Source: Patiria miniata (lineage: Eukaryota; Echinodermata; Asteroidea; Valvatida; Asterinidae). Taken from it: DNA of 64,000 bases. Positions 12,401 through 21,215 of the stretch are shown one piece after another. Numbering within the stretch: position 1 is the stretch's first letter; the number at the start of each line of letters is the position of its first letter. Location of the stretch: NCBI RefSeq assembly GCF_015706575.1, contig NW_024037072.1:28149162-28213161 (forward strand), read 5' to 3'. The notes under the pieces were generated by a model. The model was not told the DNA's origin. It ran no database searches and worked only from the letters and a program-made list of their open reading frames with translations. The translations under genes were made by a program, and so were the position numbers.

Positions 12401-15400
12401 GCGTGCTTCACCGCGTGCGGGCGTGTTATGTGCTAAGCACACGTAGCATTCAGCCTGGAAATCAAGTCTATCATTTCAGCTATCGGTGGTTTCCGATCGC
12501 AGTGATATATGTGAATACAAAAAATGCGGGTACCAACCATGTTTTCGTTGAGCGCATCGCGTATAGTGCAAGGATCATATACATGTACACCGACAGCAGT
12601 GTTGTGGAATCGTGCATGTTTCGTGTCGAATATTACGTTGGAAATTCGGGTGGGCAGAATAAATAATAGGAATATGGAAAAAGTCAAAGTGATTGAATGA
12701 ACCGACAGCTTTAAAGGCCATAGAAGCAAAATTAAAAAATAAACAGAATTTGGCTTGGCTACAAGATAAAGATGACAACGGGGACTTTGTGTCGGACACG
12801 GAGTGGCTTTTTCACACACACAAAAGTTCCGTTTTTTTCAAGTAGCCGTTCCGGTTTTTTTTCAAGCAGACCCAGTTCCGTTTTTTTTCAAGCAGACCCT
12901 GTGGCATCTCTGATGCGTTTGAACATGTACGTTCCAGTGGTCTCCCCCAACTCTCTCTATGTAACCATTGAGGGGGTACTTGTGCACGAAGTCCATTTTA
13001 AAGATGTTTACGTATTTTGTTCAATCCTCAACAGGTACCTGTATGCTTTTGAGGATTACAATCGCAAGCTGGGTCCAGGCATCAGCTTACCCAGGACGCG
13101 ACGTCGGTCCTCGTACGGCGAGCACTGGCCCATGCCCACCCTGCCTGTCCTGACCAAGATAGAGAAGACGCCTCCCCCGCCAAAGAAGACACAAGAAGAG
13201 TCAGAGAGTGAAGATGAGCCGGCAATAACCTCACCAAGATCCAAGAAGAAAGTAAGACCTCTAGCAGGGAGAATGAGTAAATTATAGTTAGTAAAGGTTT
13301 TTAAGTTACTAAACCCTTGCTAGTAAGTTTCTACAATGTGTGTCATCACATTTGACATCACAAGTCGATATAAACAACCATGTTTTTTCTTTGAATTTTC
13401 AGGGCAATAAGAAGTCTGAGGCCAAGTCAGAGAAGGAGACGCCGGACAAGAAGGAGAGCAAAGCCAGAGAGAAAGAGCGCAAAGAGGAGGAGAAAAAACT
13501 CAAGGACAAACGGGAGCGGGACAGCAAGCTGGAGAAAGAGAAAAAGGAAAAAGCCGCCGAGGAGGAAAAGAGGGAAAAGGCCAAACAGGAGAAGGACAAG
13601 AAGGAGAAGGAAAGCCGCGAGAAAGTAGGAAAGAAAGACAAGAAGGACGACAAGGAGGCGGAGCAACAGAAGCAGAAACGACTCAAAGAGAAGGAGAAAG
13701 ATGCCAAGAGACGACGGGATCCACGGACATTGGAAGGACCGGGCGGGAAAGCCGACGATAAAGAGGAGGACGAGGACTCGGGAAACGATGCGCCGGAACA
13801 AAAGTAGGTTACCAGCAGATGCGTTAGTTAGGTCACAGCACAAGTAGATAAGTCATAAAAGCCAATAACTAATAAACATACTTTGAATTCAAAATCAAGT
13901 CAATCACAAATCAAAAGTCGCATCACAATTCCAGCCTCAAATGAACTGAGACAATAGCATTTCTTTAACATTGTCAGTCCTATGGGCTACGTGCACAAGA
14001 AAAAGAGGGCGCTTTTTGACTACTTTTGAGAGCCCAGTGGATTGCGTATGGCACAAAGTACGCAGTACAAATTTTATTTTGTATGTGCAAAAAGCCAGTC
14101 TAAATTACCTTTATCCTTTCAACATTGCCGTCTATTTTCAGGCCAGACCACGACCCTTCTATCCAGGCTGACTTTGAGATCGGTGAGAAGATCAAAGTGC
14201 AGTACGGCCGAGGCAGGACACAGAAGATCTACGAGGCAAAGGTACAAACATCTTCATATTGGATAAGCTCATCTCATCGTTCTGTCTTTAAAGATATTTT
14301 CATAGTCATTACTCCACTAATCTGTCCAACCTGGTTCCTCCAATCAAAGTGTTTGAAAGAGAAACTTGGCTTTCCACCTGTTCTCATCCTAAACTGTTGC
14401 TGTGCCTGGATGTAGAACAAAAGGATATTCCAATAGGTTTTTCCCACGCGCTGCATCTCGTGGGAATTCCTTGCCTGGTGCTTGTTTCCCTCCAGCCTAT
14501 GATCTGTCCTGTTCCAAGAGGAATGTTTATTTCTACCTTCAGTTTTCCTGAGTACCTACTCTTCTTTTTATTTCTCTTGTAGCCACCTTGTGTGGTATTT
14601 AGCCTTGGGGCGAATATGCTTGAAAAAAAAAAAAAAAACCAGAAACAACCAGCTACTCAATACTCACAACTCTAACATCGAAGTGCATCACATTTGTAGA
14701 ACATGTACATCGCTGTGTCAGAAAACATCATCTGTCTGCCCCTAGGGTCAGTGTACTAGATTCAAGCCACTTTTCTTTCTTTTTTTAATGATGTGAATTT
14801 AATTAACTTGTGAAGTTTGTTCTGCTATAATCATTGAACCGTGAAATATATTTCATATGTCTAACATGATTGAGGTTTAGATATGTTGAAGTCAATGAAA
14901 AATAATGTCTTTTTCGTGTTATGTACAGATTGTTGATTATGAAGTTGAGGGTGGACGTGTGGTCTACACCATTCATTACATGGGATGGAACGTCCGCTTT
15001 GACGAGGTCATCACGGCTGACCGCATCCTGGGCTGGGCAGAGAAGAAACGGGAGAGGCAGCAGAAAGACCGGGAGAAGGAACGGAAGGAGAAAGAGCTGG
15101 AAGCGGAGAGGGAACGGAAGGAGAAGGAAGAACGGGAAAACGAGCGGCGGGAACGGGAAAAGGCCAAACGGGAGCTGGAGAAGGCCCAGGAAAAGGAGCA
15201 GAAGGAGAAGGAGCGCAAGGAGAAGGAGAAGAAGGAACGGGAAAAGAAGGAAAAGGAGCTGAAGGACAAAGAGGAAAAGGAGCAGAAGGAGAGGGAAGAG
15301 CGGGAAAAGGCGGAACAGGAAGCCAAGCGGAAAAAGATGGAAAAGGAACGGGAAAAGGAGAAAGAGCTGAAGAAGGCATCGGAAGAGAAACCCGAGAAGG

Positions 15401-18400
15401 ATAAACACCAGGCCAAGAGTTCAGGGAAGAGAGGCCGGCCTTCGGTATCCAAGACACCCACATCCACACCAGCGACCAGCTCTTCTGGTAGCACTACCCC
15501 ACCCACCAGCGCCACCACCCCGGGAAGGTCAACCCCTCCCCAGGAAGGCAATACCAGCAAGTCCCCGGTTCTCAGCAGGTCCTATCCAACTCGTGCCAGC
15601 AGGAGATCAGACAGGAAAAGCTTGTCAGATTCCCCATTTGCTTCTGGTCTTCCAGGTAAATATATGTTTTTCTTGTACAAAGTAGCTTTTCAAGCTCTGG
15701 CCAAAGTTAAAGTGTGTAAGGGTTCTTCTATGAATTGGGGGTCGGCTTTTTTTTCCTGTCCCTGTTACGTCGGACATCTATGATTTTGCATTCTTGTGCA
15801 TTCCTTAACCCTAACAGAACTCAACCCATCAAACCCCAACGTCATGTTTTGTTGGAATCTGTCTGGATGGGTACAGTACCCCTAAACTGACAGTCTTTGA
15901 CATTGGGTTGGCACACCTCCAGAATCAAAGTCAGAAATATGTGGTGCAGTTTCCCATATGGTGTCGGAATGTGCCAGGTACGGGGGGTTGTTCCTAGTAA
16001 ATCATGCCAGGAGTTAGGGTTAATGTAGTTATCCTCCAAGAGTGAATACGGATAGAAATCTACCTAACAAACAAATAAAAAATTGTTTGAAGTCACTTGT
16101 AATGATACTTGAATGACAAATTACAAAGTGCCAAGGTAACAAGGACTGAAGAAATGTCACACTTTGGACCCAACATTTAAAGAATGACCCATAAGCTTAA
16201 ATACTAAAAGCTGTTGGCAAAAAAAAAAATCAAGTTGAATTCAGTTGGAACACATTTAGCAGAAGAATAAATCTATCTACTGGACTATGCAGTGCAAAGG
16301 CCAATTTACGCATACGCGACTTTGTCGCACGACGGTGTCGTGCGTTTTCATAAATGCTGACCCATCAATGAGTGTGTTTACATTTGCGCGACTTAGTCGT
16401 GCGTCTTATCATTCATTCACTTTGTGCTTATTTATAACGCTCACCACTGTCGTCAGACACTGTTGCGTCTGTGTAAATTGGCCTTAAGATTGTACTGGTT
16501 TGTAAGGTCTTATGTCTTGCAAATCCTTTAGGTGGTAGTATTCAATAAAGTAAGAATTCCAGAGCGATTGTAGTCCACCCAACTAGATTTTGGTTTCAAA
16601 CAAGCAAACTTTATGACTTCATTCTCCTGTTAATAGACCCTACATTCATTTTATACAACTGCAGCAGCCAAGTAAACAAGCTTATAATAGCCAGTGTAGT
16701 CACTCCGGATTGTTTCAACTGTCAAAATTAACGCAAATCTTGGGAATAACTCTATGTTGCCTAACTCTGTTTGAAAATGGGTTTCAGAAGGTTACTTCTC
16801 ATTGAGAGACGGAAGTTACATTGGATGAGAACCTTTTTTTACGATCGAGATAGAATTGAACAATTTCTTGTCTTGTCTTGCAGCCAAACCAAGGCCAAGG
16901 AGAAGTTCTGGATACTCAGAGAGTGTCTCCAGAAGTGAGAAGGAGTGTAAGTATTCCAATAAGTCTTGATAGATTTCTTGCTTTTTTTTTTTCCCCCTTT
17001 TTTCGGTCCCTGACGATTATTGCCACAGTTATGATATATTATGGTGTCTAAAAGCTGCAGGAATCTGTCCTTCAATATTGTGCATTGTGGTGAATTCTAG
17101 TCACTGTTTGTCGTTGCCACAGGGCTGTTTATTGCCAAATAATTCAGTGTTTGATTATTCAAATTTGATTCGATTACATATTTGAATATTTGAAACAAAT
17201 CGATCAAGTTCTACATGCGCCATCTAATTGTGTGCACCAGGCAGGAATTGTATTGGCCGGTCAGGAACTGGGCCCAGTTTCATGGCTCTTCTAACCACGG
17301 AATTCCGCACTTACTATCACCATTCTATGCTAACCACGCTCCGTGCTTACTATCATTCTATGCTAACCACGCTAGCCGAAAAATTCTGTGCTAACCCGGT
17401 AAGCACAGTTTGTTACTGGATGTACACATGCACATAAGCCAAAATTCTTAGCTTATCCGTGAAATACGCATACTGTAAGCACGGAATTTTCTGTTACAGT
17501 AAGCAGGTATTCTTCGCTAACGGTAAGCAGAGCCACGAAATTGGGTCCAGCATGCACACACCCTGGTTGAAATGAATGGGCTACCGATTGGGATTTGCCT
17601 ATGCTTGTTGACAATTTACAATGAGCTTATTTGTCGGACATCCATTTATGTTTTATCTTTATCCACACAGGGTCTGACAGTGAGAGTGATGAAGTGGAAG
17701 AAAGCAGCTCTCAGGATAGTGAATCTCAGCCGCCGGAAAGCAAGGACAATCAGGAGACTGTGGATGAGGAAGAGAAGGTCCAGCAGGACTTGGGAAAGAC
17801 AGAATCCCAGCCAGAACTCATCCTAGAGAAGCTCAAGGAAGACAACGTGGATCTGAAGGCGGCCAAGGAGGAGAAAGAAGGAGAAGTGGAGAAAGTCGTC
17901 AAGGAAGATACAACAGAGGTGCCAAAAGATGCCGATGATGTCAAAGATGCCTCGGAGGAAAAAGATCAGGAAGGAAAGAAAGAGGAGCTGGCAAAAGAAG
18001 ACGAGGAGATGGAGTCAGAAGAGGCAAAGGTTTCATCAAATGAGAGTCCACCAGAGCTGAGTCCTCAAGAAGAACCTCCAGTCCAGCCTGAGGAGAGCAC
18101 CAAGAAGAAAGAGAAGAAGGAGAAGAAAGATGCCAAGAAGGAAGGCAAGAGCAGGTCCAAGAAGGAGAGCAAAGCCAAAAAAGAGCAGTCCCGCCAGAGC
18201 TCAGGTGATGCCAAGAAAGAGACCAAGGGCAAGAAGGAGTCTGCGAAGAAGTTGTCACAAGCGAAAGCTGAGGTTGCCAGGGAAAAGGAAAAAGAGGAGC
18301 AAGAGAAAGAAAAGAAGGAGCGGGAGAAAGAAAAGAAGGAGCAAGAGTTGGTTGAGAAGATGTTGGCACAGGTTGAAAACGAGGGTAAGAAGAAAAAAGG

Positions 18401-20718
18401 AAGAAAGCGTGGAAGAGGGAAAAGCGTTGAGAGCAAGGCTAAATTAAAAGACGACGGAGAGAAGGATGACGTTGTTACAGAGCCCCAGGAAAAGAAGAAG
18501 AAAGAGTCTGACCAGAAGCACAGTAAGAAAGCTGAGTCTAGCAAACCAGACACCAAACAAGAATCAAGTTCCAAGGATAAAACTGTGGACTCTGAGAAGG
18601 CGGAGAGTTTCCCAGCCCCCTCCGAGCCTAGTAGCAAGGGCAAATTTCTGCTGTCGACCCCACCGACGTCACCGGAGAATTCCCCTGCTGCACCTTCATC
18701 GCCGGCAGGCCATGACATGGCCAAGGGCTCCCACCACGAAGCAGATGATGAGCACGTCAGTAGCAAATCAGACAGCGATGCCATGATAGAGGTGGCAAGT
18801 CTTGGGGAGTCCAGCCAAGCAGCGCGACGGCATTCCCCTCACCACGATGCTAGTTCCTCTAGTAGCAGTGCCGACATGGGTGCAGGGCATGGCCCCGCTG
18901 TAACCGCCGATGTGAGAAACGTCAAGATCGAACCGATGGACACGCCATCCCCCAAGAGGCGAAAACGGAACACCTCGGAGTCGGAGAGCACGCACAAGCG
19001 GTCGCGCAAGCGGAGCAGGCGTCAGTCCTCCATCTCGGCTGCGGTCGCCGAACGCCGCCGATCGTCCGCCAGGGATCAGCCTCGCAACAGCAGCAGTGAC
19101 ACAGATGAAACCCAGTCAGACACCAAGCACAGCCATGCCGCACATCGGACAGAGAGACGAGAAGCAGAGAAAAGGATGACGGAAACACTTCCAAAGATTA
19201 GCAACAGTCCAAGCACCAGCAGGATAGAAGGACCACCCATACAACGCAAGTGGAATTTTCTAATAGGTATGTATGTATGTAATTGGCTAATAGTTTGCCG
19301 ATATCAAGGATTTCTTAACAGTTGTGTATGTCATTAGCAATTTCAGTTCCTATTTTATCTCACTCTTGCCACAATCCATGCACACAAACGTGTGTTCACG
19401 TCGATTGTGGACGTCCTATTGTCCCTCTTTTGTTTGTACTCTTTTTTTTTAGGAAGACTCCCATAGGTTTTGTACACAACCCCAATCGCGGACGTATGCT
19501 GGGAATCGTGGACGATATTGTTCTCTTTTGTTCTCTGCTATCTTTCGTCCACGGTTTGAAAAGATGAACACGTACCGGTACTCTTGATCTTGTAGAGCTT
19601 GCCTAAAAATCCCAAGATCACCTCCCTTTGAATTGATTAATTTTTTTAATCTGTTCTTCATTCGGTGATCCTTCATTTGGTGATCCTTCAGCTATTATTT
19701 CATCCTCATTCCTTGATCTTCAATGTTTCTGTCCAGACGTTAGCCACATCAACGATCCCGAGGAGAGGATAGAGCTGATCCAGAGGCAGTTGAATGACCT
19801 GCGCAAGATCTACATGCAGCTCAAGCAGGAGGTAGCCACCATCGACCGACGCAGGAAAAAGTTCCGGCGAAAAGAAAGAGAAGGTGAGGGCAGACACTAA
19901 AACTCCTCATTTATGTTTGGGAGTCGGTGCAGAAGCTGGAAATGGTGTTAGCTTACTCAAGGAATGAAGAGTGACGTAGAGGCTCTGCTTTGGATTTGAG
20001 AGTGGCAAGTGTGTGCTACCAAATGCCCAATGATGTGCATTCGTATTCGTAAAAAAAGTGTCAATTTATGTCAGTAGTTTGTGTCATTTGAGGATGTGGT
20101 TTTGCACAGGGTCCGTTTGTCAAGCAGGGTTGTGGTCAAATCCTTGTTGAGTGATAAGAAACAAACATGGCGGATGTTGAGGTATTGTTCGAACTTCCCA
20201 ACCACCACATTGTATTCAATAGCACTTTAAAAAACCCAGAGAAACTGTTACAAAAGCTGACACTGACTCTTTCAAATCTTGGCTCAAAACTTACCTCTTC
20301 ATTCAAGCTTATCATTCATTGTCTCAGACCCCAGCGCAGTGAATAGGGTTTCCTATATACCAGCGCTGTATAAGTTTTTATTGTTAATATTATTATTATA
20401 AATGCCCCGTTTTGAAATAAGGTTAAGGCAATTAAGTATACATAAGATGTTCATGTGTGTATCATGAACAGCGCCCCCTAGTGTAATGTGGTGTCCAACA
20501 ATCCCGATCCCCCCTAATACTTAATATTGAACATGATCTTGACTCTCCATTCCTATTGTCTGTGTACTTTTCATACTGGAGCGAACCAGACACTACATTC
20601 TTCGTTTCCCTGTTGATTCATTTCCTTGATTTTTGCTTTTCTTTCTACAGCGGCAGCAGCAGCAGCCCTAGCGAGTCAGAAGCAATCTTCCGAAAAGAAG
20701 GCGACAGACAGCACGTAG
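389..20718 (+). CDS. ARID4: ARID4 (RBBP1 family) chromatin corepressor subunit, 5'-partial, 17 exons
   Basis: Homologue of vertebrate ARID4A/ARID4B, the DNA- and histone-binding subunits of SIN3-HDAC corepressor complexes in the nucleus. Exons: 389-451, 790-883, 2573-2652, 4151-4251, 6523-6667, 7672-7754, 8705-8787, 9327-9563, 10590-10782, 13035-13251, 13403-13803, 14142-14241, 14929-15655, 16884-16946, 17671-19266, 19737-19883, 20651-20718. All junctions are GT-AG and phase-compatible; the total is 4398 nt, an exact 1466 codons including TAG. Domain order in the partial protein: end of hybrid Tudor (about 1-100), RBB1NT (about 143-235), ARID (about 296-385), chromo barrel (about 574-635), a Lys/Glu-rich disordered region, and a conserved C-terminal helix (about 1394-1443). 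This order is diagnostic of ARID4. The first exon, expected to carry about 45-50 residues, lies before the window. With it the protein would exceed 1500 aa, longer than my recollection of the human paralogues (about 1260-1310). I see no LxCxE Rb-binding motif. One invertebrate gene matching both vertebrate paralogues suggests a pre-duplication copy. Confidence 0.95.
790..883 (+). CDS. ARID4: ARID4 exon b: hybrid Tudor, VGATVEAK...LTDASTYTV
   Basis: Begins GTG GGA GCG after TTGTCAG and ends G|GTAAGTG, splitting the Val codon. The LTDAS-YTVVFDDGDE motif shared with human ARID4 spans this exon and the next. Confidence 0.92.
1178..1395 (+). mobile_element. TTAA-flanked MITE, family A, copy 1
   Basis: Inverted ends TTAACCCTAAC / GTTAGGGTTAA, about 218 bp. 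It is a near-identical sister of 15805-16023. The TTAA target suggests mobilisation by a piggyBac-type transposase. A 70-bp TTAACCTGA...TTAGGGTTAA piece at 1063-1132 may be a deleted relative. Confidence 0.75.
1487..1560 (+). repeat. Decayed end of the CCCAACTATAG element
   Basis: GTTACGCCTTAACTATACC, then ATCGGTCC and AGTTGGGAC, resembles the terminus of the element at 40885-41793. Confidence 0.45.
1838..2465 (+). mobile_element. Hairpin-plus-tail element, copy 1
   Basis: A near-perfect hairpin (arms about 1840-1911 and 1926-1998, 13-base loop), then a tail of about 460 bp from CATTCATAAATACC to AGGTATTTATGAAT, which are themselves inverted. No coding capacity. I do not recognise the superfamily. 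Confidence 0.8.
2573..2652 (+). CDS. ARID4: ARID4 exon c: hybrid Tudor, [16 protein letters not shown]
   Basis: Acceptor CTTACAG, donor GAG|GTAGGC. Carries the highly conserved core [23 protein letters not shown]. Confidence 0.93.
3041..3685 (+). mobile_element. Hairpin-plus-tail element, copy 2
   Basis: Same layout as copy 1 (hairpin 3043-3199). Inner arms match each other perfectly but differ from copy 1. A 20-bp CTAGCCATGTCTTTATCATC block is duplicated near 3580-3615. Confidence 0.8.
4151..4251 (+). CDS. ARID4: ARID4 exon d: end of Tudor region and basic linker
   Basis: Acceptor TTCTTACAG, donor [25 protein letters not shown] matches the family; a basic [10 protein letters not shown] patch, a possible nuclear localisation signal, follows. 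Confidence 0.92.
4354..4876 (+). mobile_element. TTAA-flanked MITE, family C, copy 1
   Basis: 523 bp with TTAA on both sides, ends AGGGAATGTAC / GTTGTATTTCCCT, and a central palindrome at about 4688-4711 (CCAACGCTGATC and its complement). Lies in an ARID4 intron. Confidence 0.85.
5291..6000 (+). mobile_element. PIF/Harbinger-like MITE with TTA target duplication
   Basis: Ends GGGCCCTGTCACAC / GTGTGACAGGGGCT, with about 45 bp of inverted repeat including AATTCCTTATGAGTT. TTA lies on both sides (5288-5290 and 6001-6003). The interior is rich in ACGCA/GCATACG words. No transposase frame is present. Confidence 0.7.
6523..6667 (+). CDS. ARID4: ARID4 exon e: acidic run and start of RBB1NT
   Basis: Opens with a run of Asp/Glu, then GKVIVVET...AWFPAL, the first strand of the RBB1NT domain. 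The donor GTATGG is followed at intron position +5 by the target duplication of a large foldback insertion. Confidence 0.92.
6682..7489 (+). mobile_element. Foldback element (Mutator-like), 10-bp target duplication
   Basis: Arms of about 370 bp, nearly identical, around a loop of about 65 bp. GGTTAATCTT occurs on both sides (6672-6681 and 7490-7499). Each arm starts AGCCCGACTGCGTCTGGCCG and carries its own small hairpin. The 9-10 bp duplication suggests Mutator-type mobilisation. The left arm has a 14-bp tandem duplication (CGATCCCCCATG). It makes up about 80% of the intron. Confidence 0.85.
7672..7754 (+). CDS. ARID4: ARID4 exon f: RBB1[12 protein letters not shown]...VARSFKDNR
   Basis: Acceptor TTTCTCCAG, donor TA|GTAAGT. 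The [15 protein letters not shown] stretch across the next junction aligns with human CLVRSFIDSKFYSI. Confidence 0.9.
7960..8481 (+). mobile_element. MITE with GCCCGC...CACCTTT ends
   Basis: Start AAGCCCGCTGGTCACCTTT and end AAAGGTGTGTGGCGGGATTT are inverted, continuing into a GATTTTAC block on each side. It contains the 15-bp minisatellite at 8238-8371. Confidence 0.6.
8238..8371 (+). repeat. 15-bp minisatellite, about 9 copies
   Basis: Unit TGGTCATCATGYGAC in ARID4 intron sequence, with small variants. Confidence 0.85.
8705..8787 (+). CDS. ARID4: ARID4 exon g: RBB1NT, middle
   Basis: Acceptor CGTACAG, donor ACAG|GTCAGA. Encodes YSVDKQNRR...LATLKT; the phase agrees on both sides. Confidence 0.85.
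9074..9243 (+). repeat. 19-bp minisatellite, about 9 copies
   Basis: Unit GGGCTCAGTGGGTATTACT in the ARID4 intron before the exon at 9327. Confidence 0.9.
9327..9563 (+). CDS. ARID4: ARID4 exon h: end of RBB1NT, acidic linker, start of ARID
   Basis: [19 protein letters not shown] closes RBB1NT, a Gly/Lys then Asp/Glu-rich linker follows, and [11 protein letters not shown] opens the ARID. Donor A|GTAAGT. Confidence 0.93.
9718..10076 (+). mobile_element. MITE with AAGGCC-polyA ends, copy 1
   Basis: Ends TAAGGCCACAAAAAA / TTTTTTGGCCTTA. TA at both edges would fit Tc1/mariner-type mobilisation, but this is not proven. Inverted copy at 33354-33742, relative at 29638-30022. Confidence 0.65.
10590..10782 (+). 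CDS. ARID4: ARID4 exon i: ARID DNA-binding core
   Basis: [20 protein letters not shown], then [17 protein letters not shown] and GIP...AAYNK. This is the complete core of the A/T-rich interaction domain with its invariant Trp. Donor AA|GTGAGT. Confidence 0.96.
10877..11403 (-). mobile_element. TTAA-flanked MITE, family C, copy 2
   Basis: Inverted copy of 4354-4876, with TTAA on both sides and the same GATCGGCCGATC centre. Confidence 0.85.
11461..12055 (-). mobile_element. Hairpin-plus-tail element, copy 3 (inverted, decayed)
   Basis: The tail comes first (11461-11910), then an imperfect hairpin (about 11911-12055). More diverged than copies 1 and 2, but the same order of parts. Confidence 0.7.
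12148..12909 (+). mobile_element. Possible element bounded by AGATGCCAC / GTGGCATCT
   Basis: Inverted ends with TTCCGG-rich subterminal parts (TTCCGGTTTTAACCGG on the left; repeated TTCCGTTTTTTTTCAAG on the right). No recognisable protein inside. Confidence 0.5.
13035..13251 (+). CDS. ARID4: ARID4 exon j: end of ARID and Pro/Ser-rich linker
   Basis: Completes the last ARID helix ([16 protein letters not shown]). A polyproline KTPPPPKK segment and an acidic Ser/Glu stretch follow. Confidence 0.93.
13403..13803 (+). CDS. ARID4: ARID4 exon k: Lys/Glu charged region
   Basis: 133 codons of almost pure Lys/Glu/Asp/Arg sequence, predicted as a long single helix or coiled coil. The donor is AA|GTAGGT; without splicing here the frame would end at once in TAG. 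Confidence 0.88.
14142..14241 (+). CDS. ARID4: ARID4 exon l: chromo barrel, first half
   Basis: Acceptor ATTTTCAG, donor [29 protein letters not shown] is the first strand pair of the methyl-lysine-binding chromo barrel. Confidence 0.93.
14929..15655 (+). CDS. ARID4: ARID4 exon m: chromo barrel, second half, and KE-rich helix
   Basis: IVDYEVEGG...YTIHYMGWN and [14 protein letters not shown] complete the barrel, including the Trp and Tyr expected in an aromatic cage. About 120 residues of Lys/Glu/Arg repeats follow, then a Ser/Thr/Pro-rich low-complexity tract. Confidence 0.94.
15727..16180 (+). repeat. CCTGTCCCTGTTAC repeat, copy 1 (interrupted)
   Basis: Matches 53511-53762 on both sides of the nested TTAA element at 15805-16023. 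Confidence 0.7.
15805..16023 (+). mobile_element. TTAA-flanked MITE, family A, copy 2 (nested)
   Basis: Same 218-bp element as 1178-1395, inserted inside another repeat (15727-16180). The unoccupied TTAA survives in the related repeat copy near 46430. Confidence 0.85.
16296..16485 (+). mobile_element. 190-bp MITE with AAAGGCCAATTTAC ends
   Basis: Ends AAAGGCCAATTTAC / GTAAATTGGCCTTA. The interior has repeated CGCGACTTNGTCG and CGTGCG words in inverted orientation. Confidence 0.75.
16884..16946 (+). CDS. ARID4: ARID4 exon n: short basic exon
   Basis: Only 63 nt, encoding [20 protein letters not shown]. Acceptor TCTTGCAG, donor GAGT|GTAAGT. Its 63-nt length would allow in-frame skipping. Confidence 0.8.
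17268..17550 (+). mobile_element. MITE with CTGGGCCCAGTTTCATGGCTCT ends
   Basis: Start CTGGGCCCAGTTTCATGGCT and end AGCCACGAAATTGGGTCCAG are inverted. The interior repeats TATGCTAACCACGCT. Lies just before the ARID4 exon at 17671. Confidence 0.7.
17671..19266 (+). CDS. ARID4: ARID4 exon o: large disordered Ser/Glu/Lys region with NLS
   Basis: 532 codons. Acidic Ser-Glu blocks, Lys-rich blocks, a Ser/Pro region, then [11 protein letters not shown] next to PKRRKR and [10 protein letters not shown]. These look like a SUMO consensus beside nuclear localisation signals. The donor is ATAG|GTATGT. The only Cys in the open frame lies beyond the splice site, so no LxCxE motif is possible in this exon. 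Confidence 0.92.
19737..19883 (+). CDS. ARID4: ARID4 exon p: conserved C-terminal coiled coil
   Basis: [20 protein letters not shown], then [17 protein letters not shown]. This matches the end of vertebrate ARID4 (DPDE-I-LQE-L-EIRK-YM-LK-EVA-IDRRRKR). The heptad pattern suggests a protein-binding helix. Confidence 0.93.
20225..20402 (+). mobile_element. 3' end of a LINE (CR1/L2-type), truncated
   Basis: A frame reading [19 protein letters not shown] resembles the common C terminus of LINE reverse-transcriptase proteins. It is followed by CAGCGCTGTATAAG and a TTATTATTATTA tail typical of such 3' ends. Confidence 0.6.
20651..20718 (+). CDS. ARID4: ARID4 last coding exon: polyalanine and stop
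   Basis: Acceptor TTTCTACAG, then six Ala codons (including GCAGCAGCAGCA), [16 protein letters not shown] and TAG at 20716-20718. The CAG/GCA run may vary in length between individuals. Confidence 0.88.
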
Positions 20719-21215
20719 AAGCCACTCCTTTTTATTTTCTTTTTTCATTTTTAAACTGCACATGAGTCCTTATACAACAAATCAACCCCTTTTGTGCCAA
20801 AGACTGTCTCCATTTTACCGCCGAAAGAATCATTGTCTTCAAGGTGAATTTGTGATTTTTTTTTTTTTAAGGAAAACTTTGAATGAAATGACTGTTTGCA
20901 ATAACAATACCAAGCTGCTTTGCATATTTGTGTATGTCAGATTGGGAATTGTAGCTTTATCTCTATAAAAAGAGCCTGTGCCATATCCATATAAAAAAGG
21001 TTAAGCACAGCAGAGACCGAAAATTTATTTAAAACTTGTTATTGGTAAAATGTGACAGATTTGAATTAAGGACAGATCAAATGCACGCGCTTCATTGGTG
21101 TAAAGGTGTGTCTCACTATACATGTACATGCTCACCACCTGATGATGCTAACACTTTGCACTACTATAACAGGCTTTGTCAGATGCTTCAAGCATAAGCA
21201 CTGAAACATGCTGTT

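Noticed and set aside
12349..12819. Overlapping frames of 105-128 codons on both strands in an ARID4 intron
   Set aside because: They lie inside an element with inverted AGATGCCAC ends and show no protein family motif; transposase remnants could not be recognised.
13399..13843. Leu/Phe-rich - strand frames resembling membrane proteins
   Set aside because: Antisense of the KE-rich exon at 13403-13803.
14803..15560. Long open frames on the - strand (201 and 194 codons) opposite the ARID4 exon at 14929
   Set aside because: They are the Leu/Phe/Ser-rich antisense of the Lys/Glu codons of the real exon; there is no start context or known motif.
18065..18784. 239-codon - strand frame opposite ARID4 exon o
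   Set aside because: Ser/Phe-rich mirror of the coding strand; no splice or family support.
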